From contig NC_080570.1 of the NCBI RefSeq assembly GCF_030247185.1, forward strand, positions 128,208,650 to 128,272,649: DNA of 64,000 nucleotides. Direction: 5' to 3'. The translations under genes and the position numbers were made by a program. The DNA comes from Malaya genurostris. Lineage: Eukaryota; Arthropoda; Insecta; Diptera; Culicidae. The notes beneath the pieces are model-generated. The model saw only the letters and a list, made by a program, of their open reading frames with translations, made no database searches and was not told the DNA's origin. Positions 1 to 10,795 of the stretch are shown piece after piece (the stretch's first letter is position 1; each line of letters starts with the position of its first letter).

Positions 1-3000
1 AGTTTCAAAACAAAAGACACTAGATAACATATTTAGTTTGGACAAGAAATAGTTTTCGTTCGAAAAACTTTTTTTCCTTGAATTTGCCCATCTTGCAGTG
101 TTTGATTGGTTGGTAGGGAACTTAATTACCTATCTTGGGACAAAATTTTTCTAAAGTCAATAATGGTTTTGTTGTGTAAAACAATTTTGAATTTTTAAAA
201 TCATTTTTTTTCAGTATTGGACTCGATAAGGATTTTCAGTGTTTTTATTGAATAATTTGACTCATTTTGTGAAAATCACTAGTTAAACTCGTTTTTGTAG
301 GGTTTATCATTGTCGATAATAACTCATTGAAAAAAAAATGGTTAAAAATGTTTAGCTCCTTTCAAAAGACAATCTGGAATTTTTGAAAAACAAAATATGC
401 AAGGTGACTTTATGGGACAACAAATCGAGTTGGTGCGAAATTCGTTTGTATATTTACAGAGGAGAGTTTTCGTGACATAATTATTTTGTTAAGTTTTGGA
501 AAGGGTTTACATTAATAATAGTTTTAATGATAGTAAAAACAATCGCAGAGCATGTTATGCTGCTTATTAAAAATATTAGTGCAGATTATTGATTCGCCAA
601 TTCAAATGCACCAGGCGCAGCGTACAAGTGTTTCAGTCAAGCTGACAATGCTGCGCTCCTGTTACTAGTATGATAGAGTAAATAGCGTTTTTTGGTGTAT
701 CTAAAATATTGCAATCATTATTATTTCTCAGTTGCGAATTTATTCAGCAGAGATTTTATTATTGCTGAAAATATAATAATTAAATCTTGCACGAATTCGG
801 TGTCGAACTGAATTGTAAAAGAAACTCAGCATCGAATTATCATTGGAAACTCTTCTCACTTTCGATTATCTCTTTAGCGATATTTCTGTGGGTGAAAATT
901 CATTATTAGGTTTCGCTGTTATCGTGTTGCATATTTTCTTTAAGATACTTGTGTGAGTACAATTCTAGGACGCACTTGAAACTTAACGGCATTTTCGGTA
1001 GCAGGCTACCCAGAGCAATGAACACATAATTATAAGGGTTATGGGTGGGCAAACACAACTCAATATTCAATTTTTCAATTTTATGAAATGCTTCAGTCTT
1101 TGGAAACCACTGGTTTGAAGCAATTTTAAAAGAGAGGCTGAATAATCGGGGGAATGAGTTACGAAAATAGTAACCCTTCCTAAACCACATAAATCAAAAT
1201 TTGGTCTTTTTTGACTCCCCGTCCTTTTTCGTATACTTTCACAAATTATACCAAAATTTTCTTCTTCCAACAAGATAAGATTGCAGTGATAGCAAAACTA
1301 AACTATTTGTCTTGAAAATTTTTGCAAAACGATAGTTTTAACAAAATATTTTCCAAATCTATTGAGTATTAAGAAATATTATTCAATTGATCCATTGTCT
1401 CGACCTAGGTGGAACAATCTGTGTGCTTCCGAAATAAAGTTTCAGGGTGAACTAAACCAAACCAGTTTAGTTTGAAATGAACCTAAAAATTGAAAAATCT
1501 ATGTTGAGGAAGAAGACTTTTTTTCCGCATTTTAATCTTATCTTTAGGCAAAACGTAAAGAAAAACAAATTCGGTTATGTGCCCTAAGCACAAAAATATG
1601 CAACACACTAAAAAAAATTACACTCGAGTCTCTTTTCATGTGAATTTTTATGAGAATTTTCAAAGTTTTGCGATTGTTTATGCAAACCTCAAAGTTATGT
1701 TGTTTTGTTATGAGAATTTTTAAAATTATACGGCTTTTAAAAGCGAGTTTTCAAGGATACGTATTGTTTTCAATGTCAATTTTTTGTTGAGCGAATTTTC
1801 AAAGTTATGCGGTTTACATATTTTGTCTAAGAAATTACCGAAACGTTTTTCAACAAATTATCAAAGTAAAGCGTTCATATCTTTCGACTAAAAAAGACTT
1901 GAATGTACAACGCTTTTCAAGAATTCAAAAATTGAAAAAAAATATTATGAAAAAGGCATCATCAAAACCAACACATTGACGATAGTTTTTTTTGAAAAAT
2001 TAAGTACACGAAGTTTTTTCTTAAACAGGGGTTATGCAGCTGAATTAACTCGAAAAAGTCGAGTGCTTTTTCAAGAATTAGAAAATAAACTGAAAAACTC
2101 AAATTTGAAAACAAATGTCTTAAAATTTTCTTAAATAATTTAGTAATGAACTTCGACACAAAATCCACATGAAATGCAAGGTGACACTAGTAGTATTTCA
2201 ACACAGTTAAATACAGTTTAATGCATTGATGAATCTAAGACGAAACATAAAAGTAGATTTACACTAATCAAATCAACATCAAATGTACAGTTAAATTTAA
2301 GTTATAAGGACTATGAGAATATATATTAAATTTTGTCATTTTGAAAAATGCAGGGGAATTTCGAATCGCTTCGCAAATTGATACAATTTTAACAAATATT
2401 CAAGTAAAACGATTACCAATGATTTTGTAAAGAAAAAACATAAGATTTTTATTAAGAATATACATAAAAATCGATGTTTTTTTCCAATTAGTAGGCATAT
2501 TGGCGATAAATTATCAAAAGTAAACCTTTAAAAAAGCCTAAAACTAACCATTTAACTATTTTTCGTCGATAACTTATTGTTTTTTCGCATGCAGCATCAT
2601 TTAGGAGCATAAAAATACGTTTCGACATTCGTTTGGGCATCGTGTCTCAAACTCTTGTGCAAACCTGAGTACAAAGATCACGTTTGTACCGAAGTGTGCC
2701 CTTTGATGCGAACAGTTGAGTAGTGGGTTTGAGCTTCGCTCTTTGCAAAACTATTTTAACTGAAATATTATTCGAGTGAAATTAGAAACTCAAAGAAGCA
2801 AGTCTATAAAATTAATTCTGTTTCATATCACGTAGCGGTGTATGTGATGCCTTTCTCATATTATTCATATTATCACCTATATTAATATGAGATTCTTCAA
2901 AACACCTTTCCTTAATTCTTGAGACAAAGAAAGTATTCGGGAAACAACATACAAGACATAAAAATTGAAATAATCTAGAAATCAGCTCTAAAGAATTCTT

Positions 3001-3836
3001 AGATAAGGATAAGGACATAACTATTCGAAATTATCATTCATCACAACGTTAATTCCGAAATTCCGGTTAGAAGTTAATTTTGACCTCTATTTCCGGTACT
3101 TTCGGAATCGGAATCCAGTTACCGAAGTTGATTCGTATAGCCACTAACATGACCTACAAATTAGAACAGTTTTGAGTCTAATATAATGCAATAATAAGTC
3201 TAATATAATTGCAAGTAACGCGACCAGAAGACCATTCATTTGAGTGTGTGGAAATCGGTCAAGTCTAGAAATTGAGGTCGGCAGCGTCGACTCAAGGCTC
3301 ATTTTTGGTTCTGGCAAATTTTGTTGTGAATTATCCATGAGATCGTCCCACAAAGGGTCATAAATCGTATATCGTAATCCTTTATGGTATAAATCCTTAA
3401 CGTCTACCTTCCACGCATTTCAAGAAAAAGAAAATAACGTTTTCAATCTTCTGAATTTCGACACACCTACGATCTTGGCACCCTAGACTGTGCCTTTACC
3501 CGGCAATGGAGGTGAGTTATGAAGGTGAGTAATCGAACCTTGCTTATTTGGAACCGCCGCTTGGATGTAATATAACAACCGTATTGTATTGCTAAACAAT
3601 TTTCAAAAAACAAAATCAAAGATATAATGAGCATAAGTGAAAGGCAATACACATATAATACTTTAATCTTCAATAGATCAAACAAGTTTTCATTCGAATC
3701 GTGCTCCAACTCGATGTTTAAACATATGTTCAAACTTAAGTTCACGCACTGGTGTACAACTCCTGTGCACGATGTTTAGGTTTGTAGCAACCCTGGGTAT
3801 AAGTTCAACGCGGTGCATGTTTTCTTGAACACTAGT
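1..3836. other. AT-rich intergenic or intronic DNA with no recognisable gene
   Basis: No open frame here is longer than about 95 codons and none resembles a protein I recognise. Two repeat traces are visible: short 'tatgagaattttcaaag'-type repeats at about 1620-1880, resembling those inside the MITE at 16926-17382, and a degenerate end of the local unit repeat at about 2820-2900. The stretch could hold downstream introns of the minus-strand gene at 6121-5667, but I find no exon. Confidence 0.5.
2820..2900 (+). repeat. Degenerate end of the unit-repeat family (A-end)
   Basis: The motif 'gcctttctcatat' preceded by 'gtagcggtgtatgtgat' matches the outer end of the foldback element at 57448 ('cctagtggtgtaatgat' then 'gcctttctcatat'). 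The text that follows ('attcttcaaaa') also matches loosely. The copy fades out after about 80 bp. Confidence 0.5.
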
Positions 3837-3844
3837 ATTCAAAC

Positions 3845-4288
3845 TAGAGATGAGCGAAACAGTTCATTTCAAAGAACCGTTCAAAACATTCTACCGAAAG
3901 AACTAGTTCTCCTGAACCGTTCATTCGTGCTTCAGAAATTGCAAATGTTTCGGCAAAAATCGTACGATAGCTAATAAAAATGTTTCGTTGGTAACAATCT
4001 CTTTAATGGAAATGCAATTACTTTTTGCAGGTATTTCAAGTAGCTATCGTTCACTTTTGTGTTTTTTTCCAGAGGTTGCTAATATATACAATTTCTACAG
4101 CATTAGTAAATACTACGACCGTTGCGAAATATACAGTTATTAATGCACTTTCTTATAGAATTCAATCACTTTTATTTATTTCGAAAAAAATTGAGAACTA
4201 TTTTTCTTCAACAAAGAACTGTTTTTCACGCATTCTTCCAGAAGAACTAGTTCTTTTGAACCGTTCGCGAACAGATTGTCCATCTCTA
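3845..4288. mobile_element. hAT-type MITE, 444 bp, perfect 8-bp target duplication
   Basis: The ends are TAGAGATGagcgaa and its inverse ...CATCTCTA. The element is flanked on both sides by the same 8 bases, ATTCAAAC (3837-3844 and 4289-4296). Subterminal 'gaactagttct' and 'gaaccgttc' motifs occur in both arms in opposite orientation. Short TIRs with an 8-bp duplication are the hallmark of hAT transposons. There is no transposase frame, so the copy is non-autonomous. Confidence 0.85.
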
Positions 4289-4349
4289 ATTCAAACACAA
4301 TGATTTCAAAGATGTTTATCTGGAAGTTTTTGTTTTGTTTCAATTATAG

Positions 4350-4495
4350 CGTTTTTAACCCTGAGGTTATTAACCTCTTAGGGCCAGAAAAACTGTTTGA
4401 TCCAATGTGCAGAGTTGGGAATCGTACCCAGGTGGGCTGCGTGAAAGGCATCGACTTACCCATCCTAACCTGGTTGGTTTGTAAAAGTGTTGGAA
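4350..4495 (-). mobile_element. tRNA-derived SINE fragment (family 1), minus orientation
   Basis: Read on the minus strand it contains a Pol III B-box-like motif (GGGTACGATTCCC) after 'AAGTCGATGCCTTTCACGCA', then 'TTTTTCTGGCCCTAAGAGG' and 'CCTCAGGGTTAA'. The same string, with a better B box (GGGTTCGATTACC), recurs on the plus strand at 32086-32223. Its 3' half is embedded in the composite repeats at 38611 and 56261. This layout matches the tRNA-headed SINEs of mosquitoes; I do not assign a family name. Confidence 0.6.
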
Positions 4496-5333
4496 AACCA
4501 ATGTAGAGCACAAAAAATGTATGATCGACTCAACTACTTATGGAAAAATAAAATGCAGCATCGTATTCGTAAAGATTAATGTCGGATAGTGACAGATAAG
4601 ACCGATGGTTCAAAATTCTCTATTTTCTCCTGTATGTTCGAAAGTGCACAATCGATTTCCTACAACTTTTTCTAAGGCACCATTTTTTTGTACAATTTAC
4701 AGTTCAAAAACTTCAACGATATGGAAAAAGTGTTATTGTTTATTCGTCCATTCTAAAAATCAACCTCGAGTCGGATTGGTTTTTCCATCCGTGAAAAATA
4801 AATCATTTGTCAAGTTGAAAACGACTTGCTACACATTCCTGGAATTGCTTTCTAATGTCGTTTTTCATTGAAGTCAAAACTAATTCAGTCCCAACCCCAA
4901 CTGCTGTCAAATCCATACACTTGACAGCTGTTGGAGTCAAAATTGGGTTAGGTTTGGCATCAAGCGAAAAAAACGACGCGACCTTTCTATGCCTACTATT
5001 GTTGAATAGCGTCAAAATAAATTCGCCCATTGAATCAATCACTATAAACAACTTCGTTAGGGATAGGATAATTATTTTTCTCCACAAGCTAGCTGTTCGC
5101 GTATCAAAGTCTTGTCAAACATGATACGATACTTATCATATCGTGAATCGAGTGTGAAACAGTAATTTCCGGTCGACGTTGCCACGAACGTCAGCAAGCA
5201 GCTGAGCAGCGTTGAAGGTCACACCCGACCGCTAATAATAAGACGACGACCAGGCCGACTCTGACCGACCACCGCAAAGTTGAAACAAAAATTTATGGAA
5301 ATCGAAGTCAAGCCAAGGCAAGAAATCTAATAG

Positions 5334-5599
5334 CGTTTTCGTTTTTAATTTGCACTACACCGGTGCAGTGCTACACTGAGGCATGAATAAACGAACAAAA
5401 ATGACGAAAACATAAACAGTAACCATTGACTACAATAAACGATTCCATTGCACAGAGCTACACCAAACTTTTGATGAGTGCTACACCAGTGGTATCGGTG
5501 CAGAAAAAGTGTAGCACTGGTGTAGTGCAATTGGTAAAAACGAACGGTTTAGGTGCAGCTTTCGCTACCCTGGTGTAGTGCAATTTAAAAACGAAAACG
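5334..5599. mobile_element. MITE with about 28-bp terminal inverted repeats
   Basis: The left end 'cgttttcgtttttaatttgc' continues into 'actacacc'. The right end 'ggtgtagtgcaatt' continues into 'taaaaacgaaaacg', the reverse complement with one or two mismatches. Inside there are more inverted copies of 'gtgctacaccagtg' / 'cactggtgtag'. The element is about 266 bp, has no coding frame, and I see no clear target duplication. Confidence 0.65.
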
Positions 5600-5666
5600 A
5601 CATAAGCAAACTCAAAACGTTGTGAACTAGAAACAAAAAAAAAACTAACTAGTTAGTGGTACTCAC

Positions 5667-6121
5667 GTCGTTCACGATCGGCAACGATTTTGATGTCATA
5701 TTTGGTCGAAATAACGATCGACAGCACCAGCAGTGTGATCACAATGTATGCTCCGGATACCATGTGACCGATGATGGCCAGCAGAACCAGGAAACTGGAC
5801 ACCAGCGCACAGAACAGGCCAGGCTTTTGCGCCCGCAGCTGGAGCGCCCGCTGGCACACATTCCGTAGCTTTTCCTCCACCAAGGGAGTCATCTGGAGGC
5901 GAAGGTTGGCGTACTGCCGACACCAAAACAACACCAATCCGGAGAAGAAAAATAATCCCAGTGGACGAAAGTTGAACCTGCGCGGTGCAATGACAAAACC
6001 ATTACAGAAGAGTTATGTAAAGACAATCACAGCTAGAACAGGTTACGTACCACACAATTGTTCCAGACACTACCGAGACTAGGGCGGCGTAGGCCCCGGT
6101 CGCTCGGGATATTTTAATCAT
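5667..6121 (-). CDS. N-terminal exons of a two-hairpin (reticulon-homology, RETREG/FAM134-like) membrane protein
   Basis: Two coding exons are proposed: 6121-6051 (ATG at 6121) and 5977-5667. They are joined by a 73-nt intron with donor GTACGT and acceptor CGCGCAG, and the second exon ends at a donor GTGAGT (5666-5661) in phase 1. The joined frame gives about 127 residues. Two long hydrophobic hairpins lie at roughly residues 10-42 and 74-108, separated by a basic, amphipathic linker. The second hairpin (FCALVSSFLVLLAIIGHMVSG) is typical of the reticulon-homology domain of RETREG/FAM134 ER-phagy receptors, which insert as wedges into the ER membrane and curve it. ARL6IP1 has a similar architecture and is the main alternative. 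Later exons are not found; they would lie below 5660 or outside the window. The N-terminus ahead of the first hairpin is very short, so the true start could be in another upstream exon. The gene structure is fairly sure, the family moderately so. Confidence 0.6.
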
Positions 6122-7212
6122 AGTTGATGAACACTTCCGCGATCGATGGCACAATTCCCGAATATACACAATAAGAGTCCAGAACGTTGGCTCGTTTGTT
6201 TGTTTATTTGTTTTGACTTTTCCTCGAATCGTTTTGCACTATTATGCGGAATATAGTCGAATCTACCGTTCGCGGGAGTCGATCCTGTCACGTTCGCATT
6301 CACTTTCGTTTTGAAAGTCCCCTACTGACTGCTGTGCGGTGGAACAGCTCACGTTGTTTTGCTCCTGCCTGTAAAGAGAATATCAAAAACAAAACAGAAA
6401 AAAATATTGAAACAAGCAAACCCGACGGAGCTAGACGAGGTTGAGGTTGGTGTTGTTCGACACACGCGCCTCCTTTCTTCCGTTGAGACAACGCGTTCTA
6501 GTTTTTCCCCGAAGTGAAAAACCAAAGTAAATCCGCATAACAGGAAAATTTGTCGCTCGTGGGAGGGATGTTTTCGAGCCCAAGCCGGACGGACGAACGG
6601 ACGTCGGAGGCAGGTATTTTCGATTCATGATTTTTTTCCCTCCCCCCAGGATCCGACGTTGGTCGTTGGTCCCGTGTTATCCCACCACGTAGTGTTGATC
6701 ATTCTGCTGTCAGGAAAATACGCGTGGGAGGTTGCTTATATAGACGGCTGTGCTTGATCATGTGTTTCGGAGGGAATTCTGTTTTTTTTTTCTTTATTTT
6801 TATTATTTGTTCGCGTCGCCAATACCAGTGGCAGCTGCCTGATCTAAAAGAACGCGGTATCGATCTGCAACTTCAACGCAAATTCCAATGGACTTTTAAA
6901 CCGGTGTTTGGCGTGCTAGCAGAATGTACATCACAGCCTTGTTAAACGGTTGTTACAAGTGCCGTAACGTAGTTGGTAAACACATGCGAGATGTGTTTTG
7001 CTTTGTGTCTGGATAGTCATGGCTATGCCATGAGGATGTACTTTTCGATATGGAAAACAGCACTGCATTGATTGAATGGATTAGAATTGACCTGGTGCGA
7101 TGAGGATCCAACATTCAAGGATCACATAGACAATGAAATATATAAAATACATTACATGGTCGGTGGTTTAGAGTATAAGGCGCTTTTGACGTCAATACGT
7201 CTTACTTTACTA
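6122..7212. other. Upstream region of the reticulon-homology gene; no other gene seen
   Basis: The first 500 bases are more GC-rich than the surroundings, with CpG-containing stretches near 6240-6360 and 6560-6620. They probably hold the 5' UTR and promoter of the minus-strand gene, but no TATA box or initiator can be assigned with confidence. The rest is ordinary AT-rich DNA without a recognisable frame. Confidence 0.4.
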
Positions 7213-7282
7213 TTAGGTTTTGCACGAACATGACATAACCTCACAAAAATGAACAAAATGAATCAATTTTGACAGCTATCAG
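7213..7282. repeat. MITE end fragment cut by the mariner insertion
   Basis: The sequence 'ttaggttttgcacgaac' followed by 'ataacctcacaaaaatgaac' is the inverse of 11945-12013 (ending in 'cgtgcaaaacctaa'). It therefore looks like one terminal repeat of a MITE family also present at 11.9 kb. The mariner at 7285 sits directly in it, and the other half beyond 8580 is not recognisable. Confidence 0.45.
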
Positions 7283-7284
7283 TA

Positions 7285-8578
7285 ACAGTTCGGCTGAAAA
7301 GTTCGTATCGTTTAATAGAAACACACATTTTTTTTGCCAAAATTCGTTTTTATTATTCAACATAATTGCCATCAGAGGCGATACAGCGATTATAGCGATC
7401 TTCCAACTTTTCGATACCATTTTTGTAGTACGATTTGTCCTTTGCCTCAAAATAGGCCTCAGTTTCAACGATTACCTCTTCATTGCTTCTAAATTTTTTA
7501 CCAGCGAGCATTCTCTTGAGGTATGAGAACAGGAAAAAGTCACTGGGGGCCAAATCTGGAGAATACGGTGGATGATGGAGCAATTCGAAGCCCAATTCGT
7601 TCAATTTCAGCATGGTTTTCATCGACTTGTGACACGGTGCATTGTCTTGATGAAACAAAACTTTTTTCTTCTTCAAATGAGGCCGTTTTTTTGAAATTTC
7701 GTCCTTCAAACGCTCTAATAACGCTATATAATAGTCACTGTTGATGGTTGTTCCCTTTTCAAGGTAGTCGATGAAAATTATACCATGCGAATCCCAAAAT
7801 ACAGACGCCATAACCTTACCAGCCGATTGTTGAGTCTTTCCACGCTTTGGGTTCGGTTCATCGCGTGCAGTCCACTCAGCTGACTGTCGATTGGACTCCG
7901 GAGTGAAGTGATGGAGCCATGTTTCGTCCATTGTTACATATCGACGAAAAAAATCGGTTTTATTTCGATATAGCAGCTTCAAACACTGCTCAGAATCATC
8001 AATTCGTTGTTGTTTTTGATCGATTGTGAGCTCACGCGGCACCCATTTTGCACAAAGCTTTCTCATATCCAAATATTCGTGAATAATATGTCCAACACGT
8101 TCCTTTGATATCTTTAGGGTGTCAGCTATCTCGATCAACTTCACTTTACGGTCATTGAAAATCATTTTGTGGATTTTTTTCACGTTTTCATCGGTAACAG
8201 CCTCTTTTGGACGTCCACTGCGTTCATCGTCTTCGGTGCTCATATGACCAGTACGAAATTTTTCAAACCACTTACGAATTGTTGCTTCGCCCGGTGCAGA
8301 GTCTGGATAACACTCATCAAGCCATTTTTTGGTATCGGCGGCACTTTTTTTCATCAAAAAGTAGTGTTTCATCAACACACGAAATTCCTTTTTTTCCAAT
8401 TTTTTCACAATAACAAAAGTAGCTTCACTCAAAATGCAATATCTCACAAACTAATAATCAGACAGCTGTCAAATTTATACACGTATCTTTTGAAGGTTGG
8501 TACTAACTGAAAATGGTATGGATTTAATTCTAGTGGCGCCCTCTCATAGAAACGATACGAACTTTTCAGCCGATCTGT
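7285..8578 (-). mobile_element. Mariner transposon, irritans subfamily, Himar1-like, full length
   Basis: The left end ACAGTTCGGCTGAAAAGTTC and the right end are inverted copies over about 29 bases with one mismatch. Both sides are flanked by TA (7283-7284, 8579-8580), the mariner target. The length, 1294 bp, fits the family. The element holds one transposase frame on the minus strand. It is inserted in an older MITE fragment and is itself uninterrupted. Confidence 0.93.
7353..8447 (-). CDS. Mariner transposase (DD34D), start codon lost
   Basis: This is a cut-and-paste transposase that binds the terminal repeats through an N-terminal helix-turn-helix and cuts with a DDD triad. The frame holds the HTH region, the linker WVPREL motif, the first aspartate in VTMDETW, the second in HQDNAPCH and the third in SPDLAPSDFF. 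Exactly 34 residues separate the second and third. The frame from residue 17 onward equals the 348 residues usual for the family and resembles Himar1 along its whole length. The codon where the family ATG stands, 8399-8397, is TTG, and no in-frame ATG lies upstream. The first in-frame ATG is about ten residues in. No other stop or frameshift is seen, so it is a recently degraded or N-terminally shortened transposase. Confidence 0.9.
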   Translation of the reverse strand: MRYCILSEATFVIVKKLEKKEFRVLMKHYFLMKKSAADTKKWLDECYPDSAPGEATIRKWFEKFRTGHMSTEDDERSGRPKEAVTDENVKKIHKMIFNDRKVKLIEIADTLKISKERVGHIIHEYLDMRKLCAKWVPRELTIDQKQQRIDDSEQCLKLLYRNKTDFFRRYVTMDETWLHHFTPESNRQSAEWTARDEPNPKRGKTQQSAGKVMASVFWDSHGIIFIDYLEKGTTINSDYYIALLERLKDEISKKRPHLKKKKVLFHQDNAPCHKSMKTMLKLNELGFELLHHPPYSPDLAPSDFFLFSYLKRMLAGKKFRSNEEVIVETEAYFEAKDKSYYKNGIEKLEDRYNRCIASDGNYVE

Positions 8579-8580
8579 TA

Positions 8581-9140
8581 CACTATAATCCGAAACGGGA
8601 AATTAGCGTGACAAAAATATTTTCACTATTAAATATTAGTTTTTTGTAGTTGGTGTCTTCACAAAAGTTGTTTGTAATCAAATGGCGCTCCTTTTGATGG
8701 AAAAAGTTACTAGGGTGGTCCTTATTTAGATTGAAATCTGAAATCTAACTTTCTTAATTGAACTCAAAAACAATTTTGTTGTACAATGAAGTTGTAGAAA
8801 ATTTTATTTTGAGCAACTTTGTTGAAAAAAGCACCTCTCTAGCTCTTCATTTGATCGAGTAACATAAATTTTCCCGAGTAAAAGTAGGGTGGCTCCAAGG
8901 GGAGGACGCTTAGAACAATGTGCCAATCACACATTAACACAATGCGTTGGTGCATTTATCAATATTGGCACTTTCGTTTTCATACAGTTGCACAGTTGCG
9001 GCACACAAAGGGCTCAGTTTTAACAAGTAGCTGTTTCATGGAGCACAGCGTGGCACACTTAGACTCACAATATATCATGGGTGTTTTTAGAGGCACAATA
9101 TAGTTTGTGTTAAGCGACTCTCCCCTTGGGTGGCTCCCAA
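8581..9140. other. Intergenic, nothing recognised
   Basis: AT-rich DNA with only short frames and no terminal repeats I can pair. Confidence 0.4.
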
Positions 9141-9264
9141 AAAATCACTTTTTGCCTTTCTCATATAGAAAGGTTATGCAATCACTGTGAAAACCGACTT
9201 TTGAACCGGAGCCCGGAGGGCCGAGTATCATATATTATTCGACTCAGTTCGTCGACTACGCAAA

Positions 9265-9265
<1 letters not shown>

Positions 9266-9322
<57 letters not shown>
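9266..9322. repeat. (CT)n microsatellite
   Basis: About 27 uninterrupted CT dinucleotides followed by GTGTGTG. It occupies the place where other copies of the unit repeat have (CA)n or (GT)n. Confidence 0.95.
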
Positions 9323-9330
<8 letters not shown>

Positions 9331-9795
9331 TTTTTTGCACTAACTTTTCTCGGAGATGGCTGAACCGATTTTCACAAACTTAGATTCAAATGAAAGGCCT
9401 TGAGGTCCCATAAAAAATTCCGGAATATTACTTGGATCCAACTTCCGGTTTGGGAGTTATGGGGTAAAATGTGAAAAAAAGAAAATATGTGTTCTAACTT
9501 TTCTCATAGATGGCGTGACCGATTTTCACAAACTTAGGTTCAAATGAAAGGTCCTGTGGTCCTATGCGTAATTCCTGAATTTCATGCGGATCCGACTTCC
9601 GGATCCGGAAATATAGGGTAAAGTGGGTTAAAAATTGTATACCATCACTGAAAATGGGGAAAAACCCTAAATTTTTTTTTAAATCGACCTCAAAGCTTTT
9701 CCAATTTGATAGTTTTTGTCAGTAGACGGTCAAACAAACCAATTTCGGTTATTATTTTAAGAATCGAAGAAAATTATTTTATTTTCAGTATTATA

Positions 9796-10718
9796 CGATG
9801 TCTGTTCAAAAAGTACCCGGAATTCTCATTTTTCTAAAAAAATATTTATTTATTCGTCTACATCTATATGGTCCCCTTCAAAGTAATCCCCCCTAGATAT
9901 AATACACTTATGCCAGCGTTTTTCCAGTCTTCGAAACACCCCTGATAGTCACTTTTTGTAATGCTCTGTGGCACTCTCAGCGATTCTGCCTTTATCTCTT
10001 CAATCGATGAAAAACGCTGTCCTTTCATGGGTCTCTTCAACTTTGGGAACAGGAAAAAATCACACGGAGCGATATCTGGTGAATAAGGAGGTTGGGGCAT
10101 GATTAAAGTCTTGTTTTTAGCCAAAAAATTTGATCAAAATTCAGCAGTTTTGGAACGAATTTTGCTGCCACTCGTTTCATGCCCAAAACATTTGAAAAAA
10201 TATAATGGCATGAGCCAAATGATATGCCAACTTCATCAGCAACTTCTCTAATAGTGATTCGGCGATCATCCATAATCATTTTTTCCACTTTTCCCACGTT
10301 TTCATCGATTATTGACGTGCTGGGTCGACCGGAGCGTTCGTCGTCTTCAACGTCTTCGCGGCCAACTTGGAAACGCTTATACCACTCGTAAACACTTGTT
10401 TTTTTCATAGCAGACTCACCGCAGGCTCTCTGTAACATTTCGCACACTTGGTTACACTTTATTTCATTTTTCACGCAAAATTAAATACAAATTCTTTGAC
10501 TCTCCAATTCTTCCATTGTTTAAACTAACAAAAATCGCCGAGCTCAAAAAAACACGTCTACACCAGCCGCTACAAGACAGAATGTAAACAATGAATACAG
10601 CTGAAAATTTCACCATACATTAGGGACATATGTACCAACACAATAAAAAAAATTTGACCACCGGACTCTCCAGACGCGCGCAATTAAAAAATTCCGGGAA
10701 CTTTTTGAACAGACCTCG
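9796..10718 (-). mobile_element. Internally deleted mariner-family element, 923 bp
   Basis: The ends CGATGTCTGTTCAAAAAG and the inverse of CTTTTTGAACAGACCTCG form about 28-bp TIRs with a few mismatches. TA flanks both ends (9794-9795 and 10719-10720). The uninterrupted sibling at about 58765 shows the empty site. The transposase is present only as an N-terminal and a C-terminal piece. Confidence 0.88.
9864..10474 (-). pseudogene. Mariner transposase remnant lacking the catalytic centre
   Basis: On the minus strand 10474-10103 encodes the helix-turn-helix half (an EWYKRFQVGREDVEDDERSG motif, then REVADEVGIS and the conserved AAKFVPKLLNFDQ). A shifted frame, 10124-9864, then encodes the C-terminal part with PYSPDIAPCDFFLFPKLKRP and an FEDWKN motif. 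The segment between NFDQ and the third aspartate, which should contain the first two catalytic aspartates, is deleted. The protein cannot catalyse transposition, and the C-terminal end is also frame-damaged. The DNA is probably a passenger moved by a full-length relative. Confidence 0.85.
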
Positions 10719-10795
10719 TATATGATAGTATGATTGATATGAGAAAGGCATCATTACACCACTAGGTGGATTAAAACTGGTTTTTGTTCTAACTT

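Larger units (their letters stand above)
9141..10795 (-). repeat. Single copy of the local unit repeat, split by a mariner
   Basis: It begins with the B-end 'tttgcctttctcatatagaa' and 'cgactcagttcgtcgac', then (CT)n. Two or more modules follow that carry 'gatggctgaaccgattttca', 'caaatgaaagg' and 'ggatccgacttccgg'. After the mariner insertion at 9796-10718 it ends in the A-end 'gagaaaggcatcattacacc' and 'actaggtggattaaaac'. The right half of the foldback element at 58061-58831 has the same order, so this is a complete single unit in minus orientation. Confidence 0.7.

Noticed and set aside
4025..4303. 92-codon plus-strand frame at 4 kb
   Set aside because: It lies entirely inside the hAT-type MITE and its flank, with no transposase motif.
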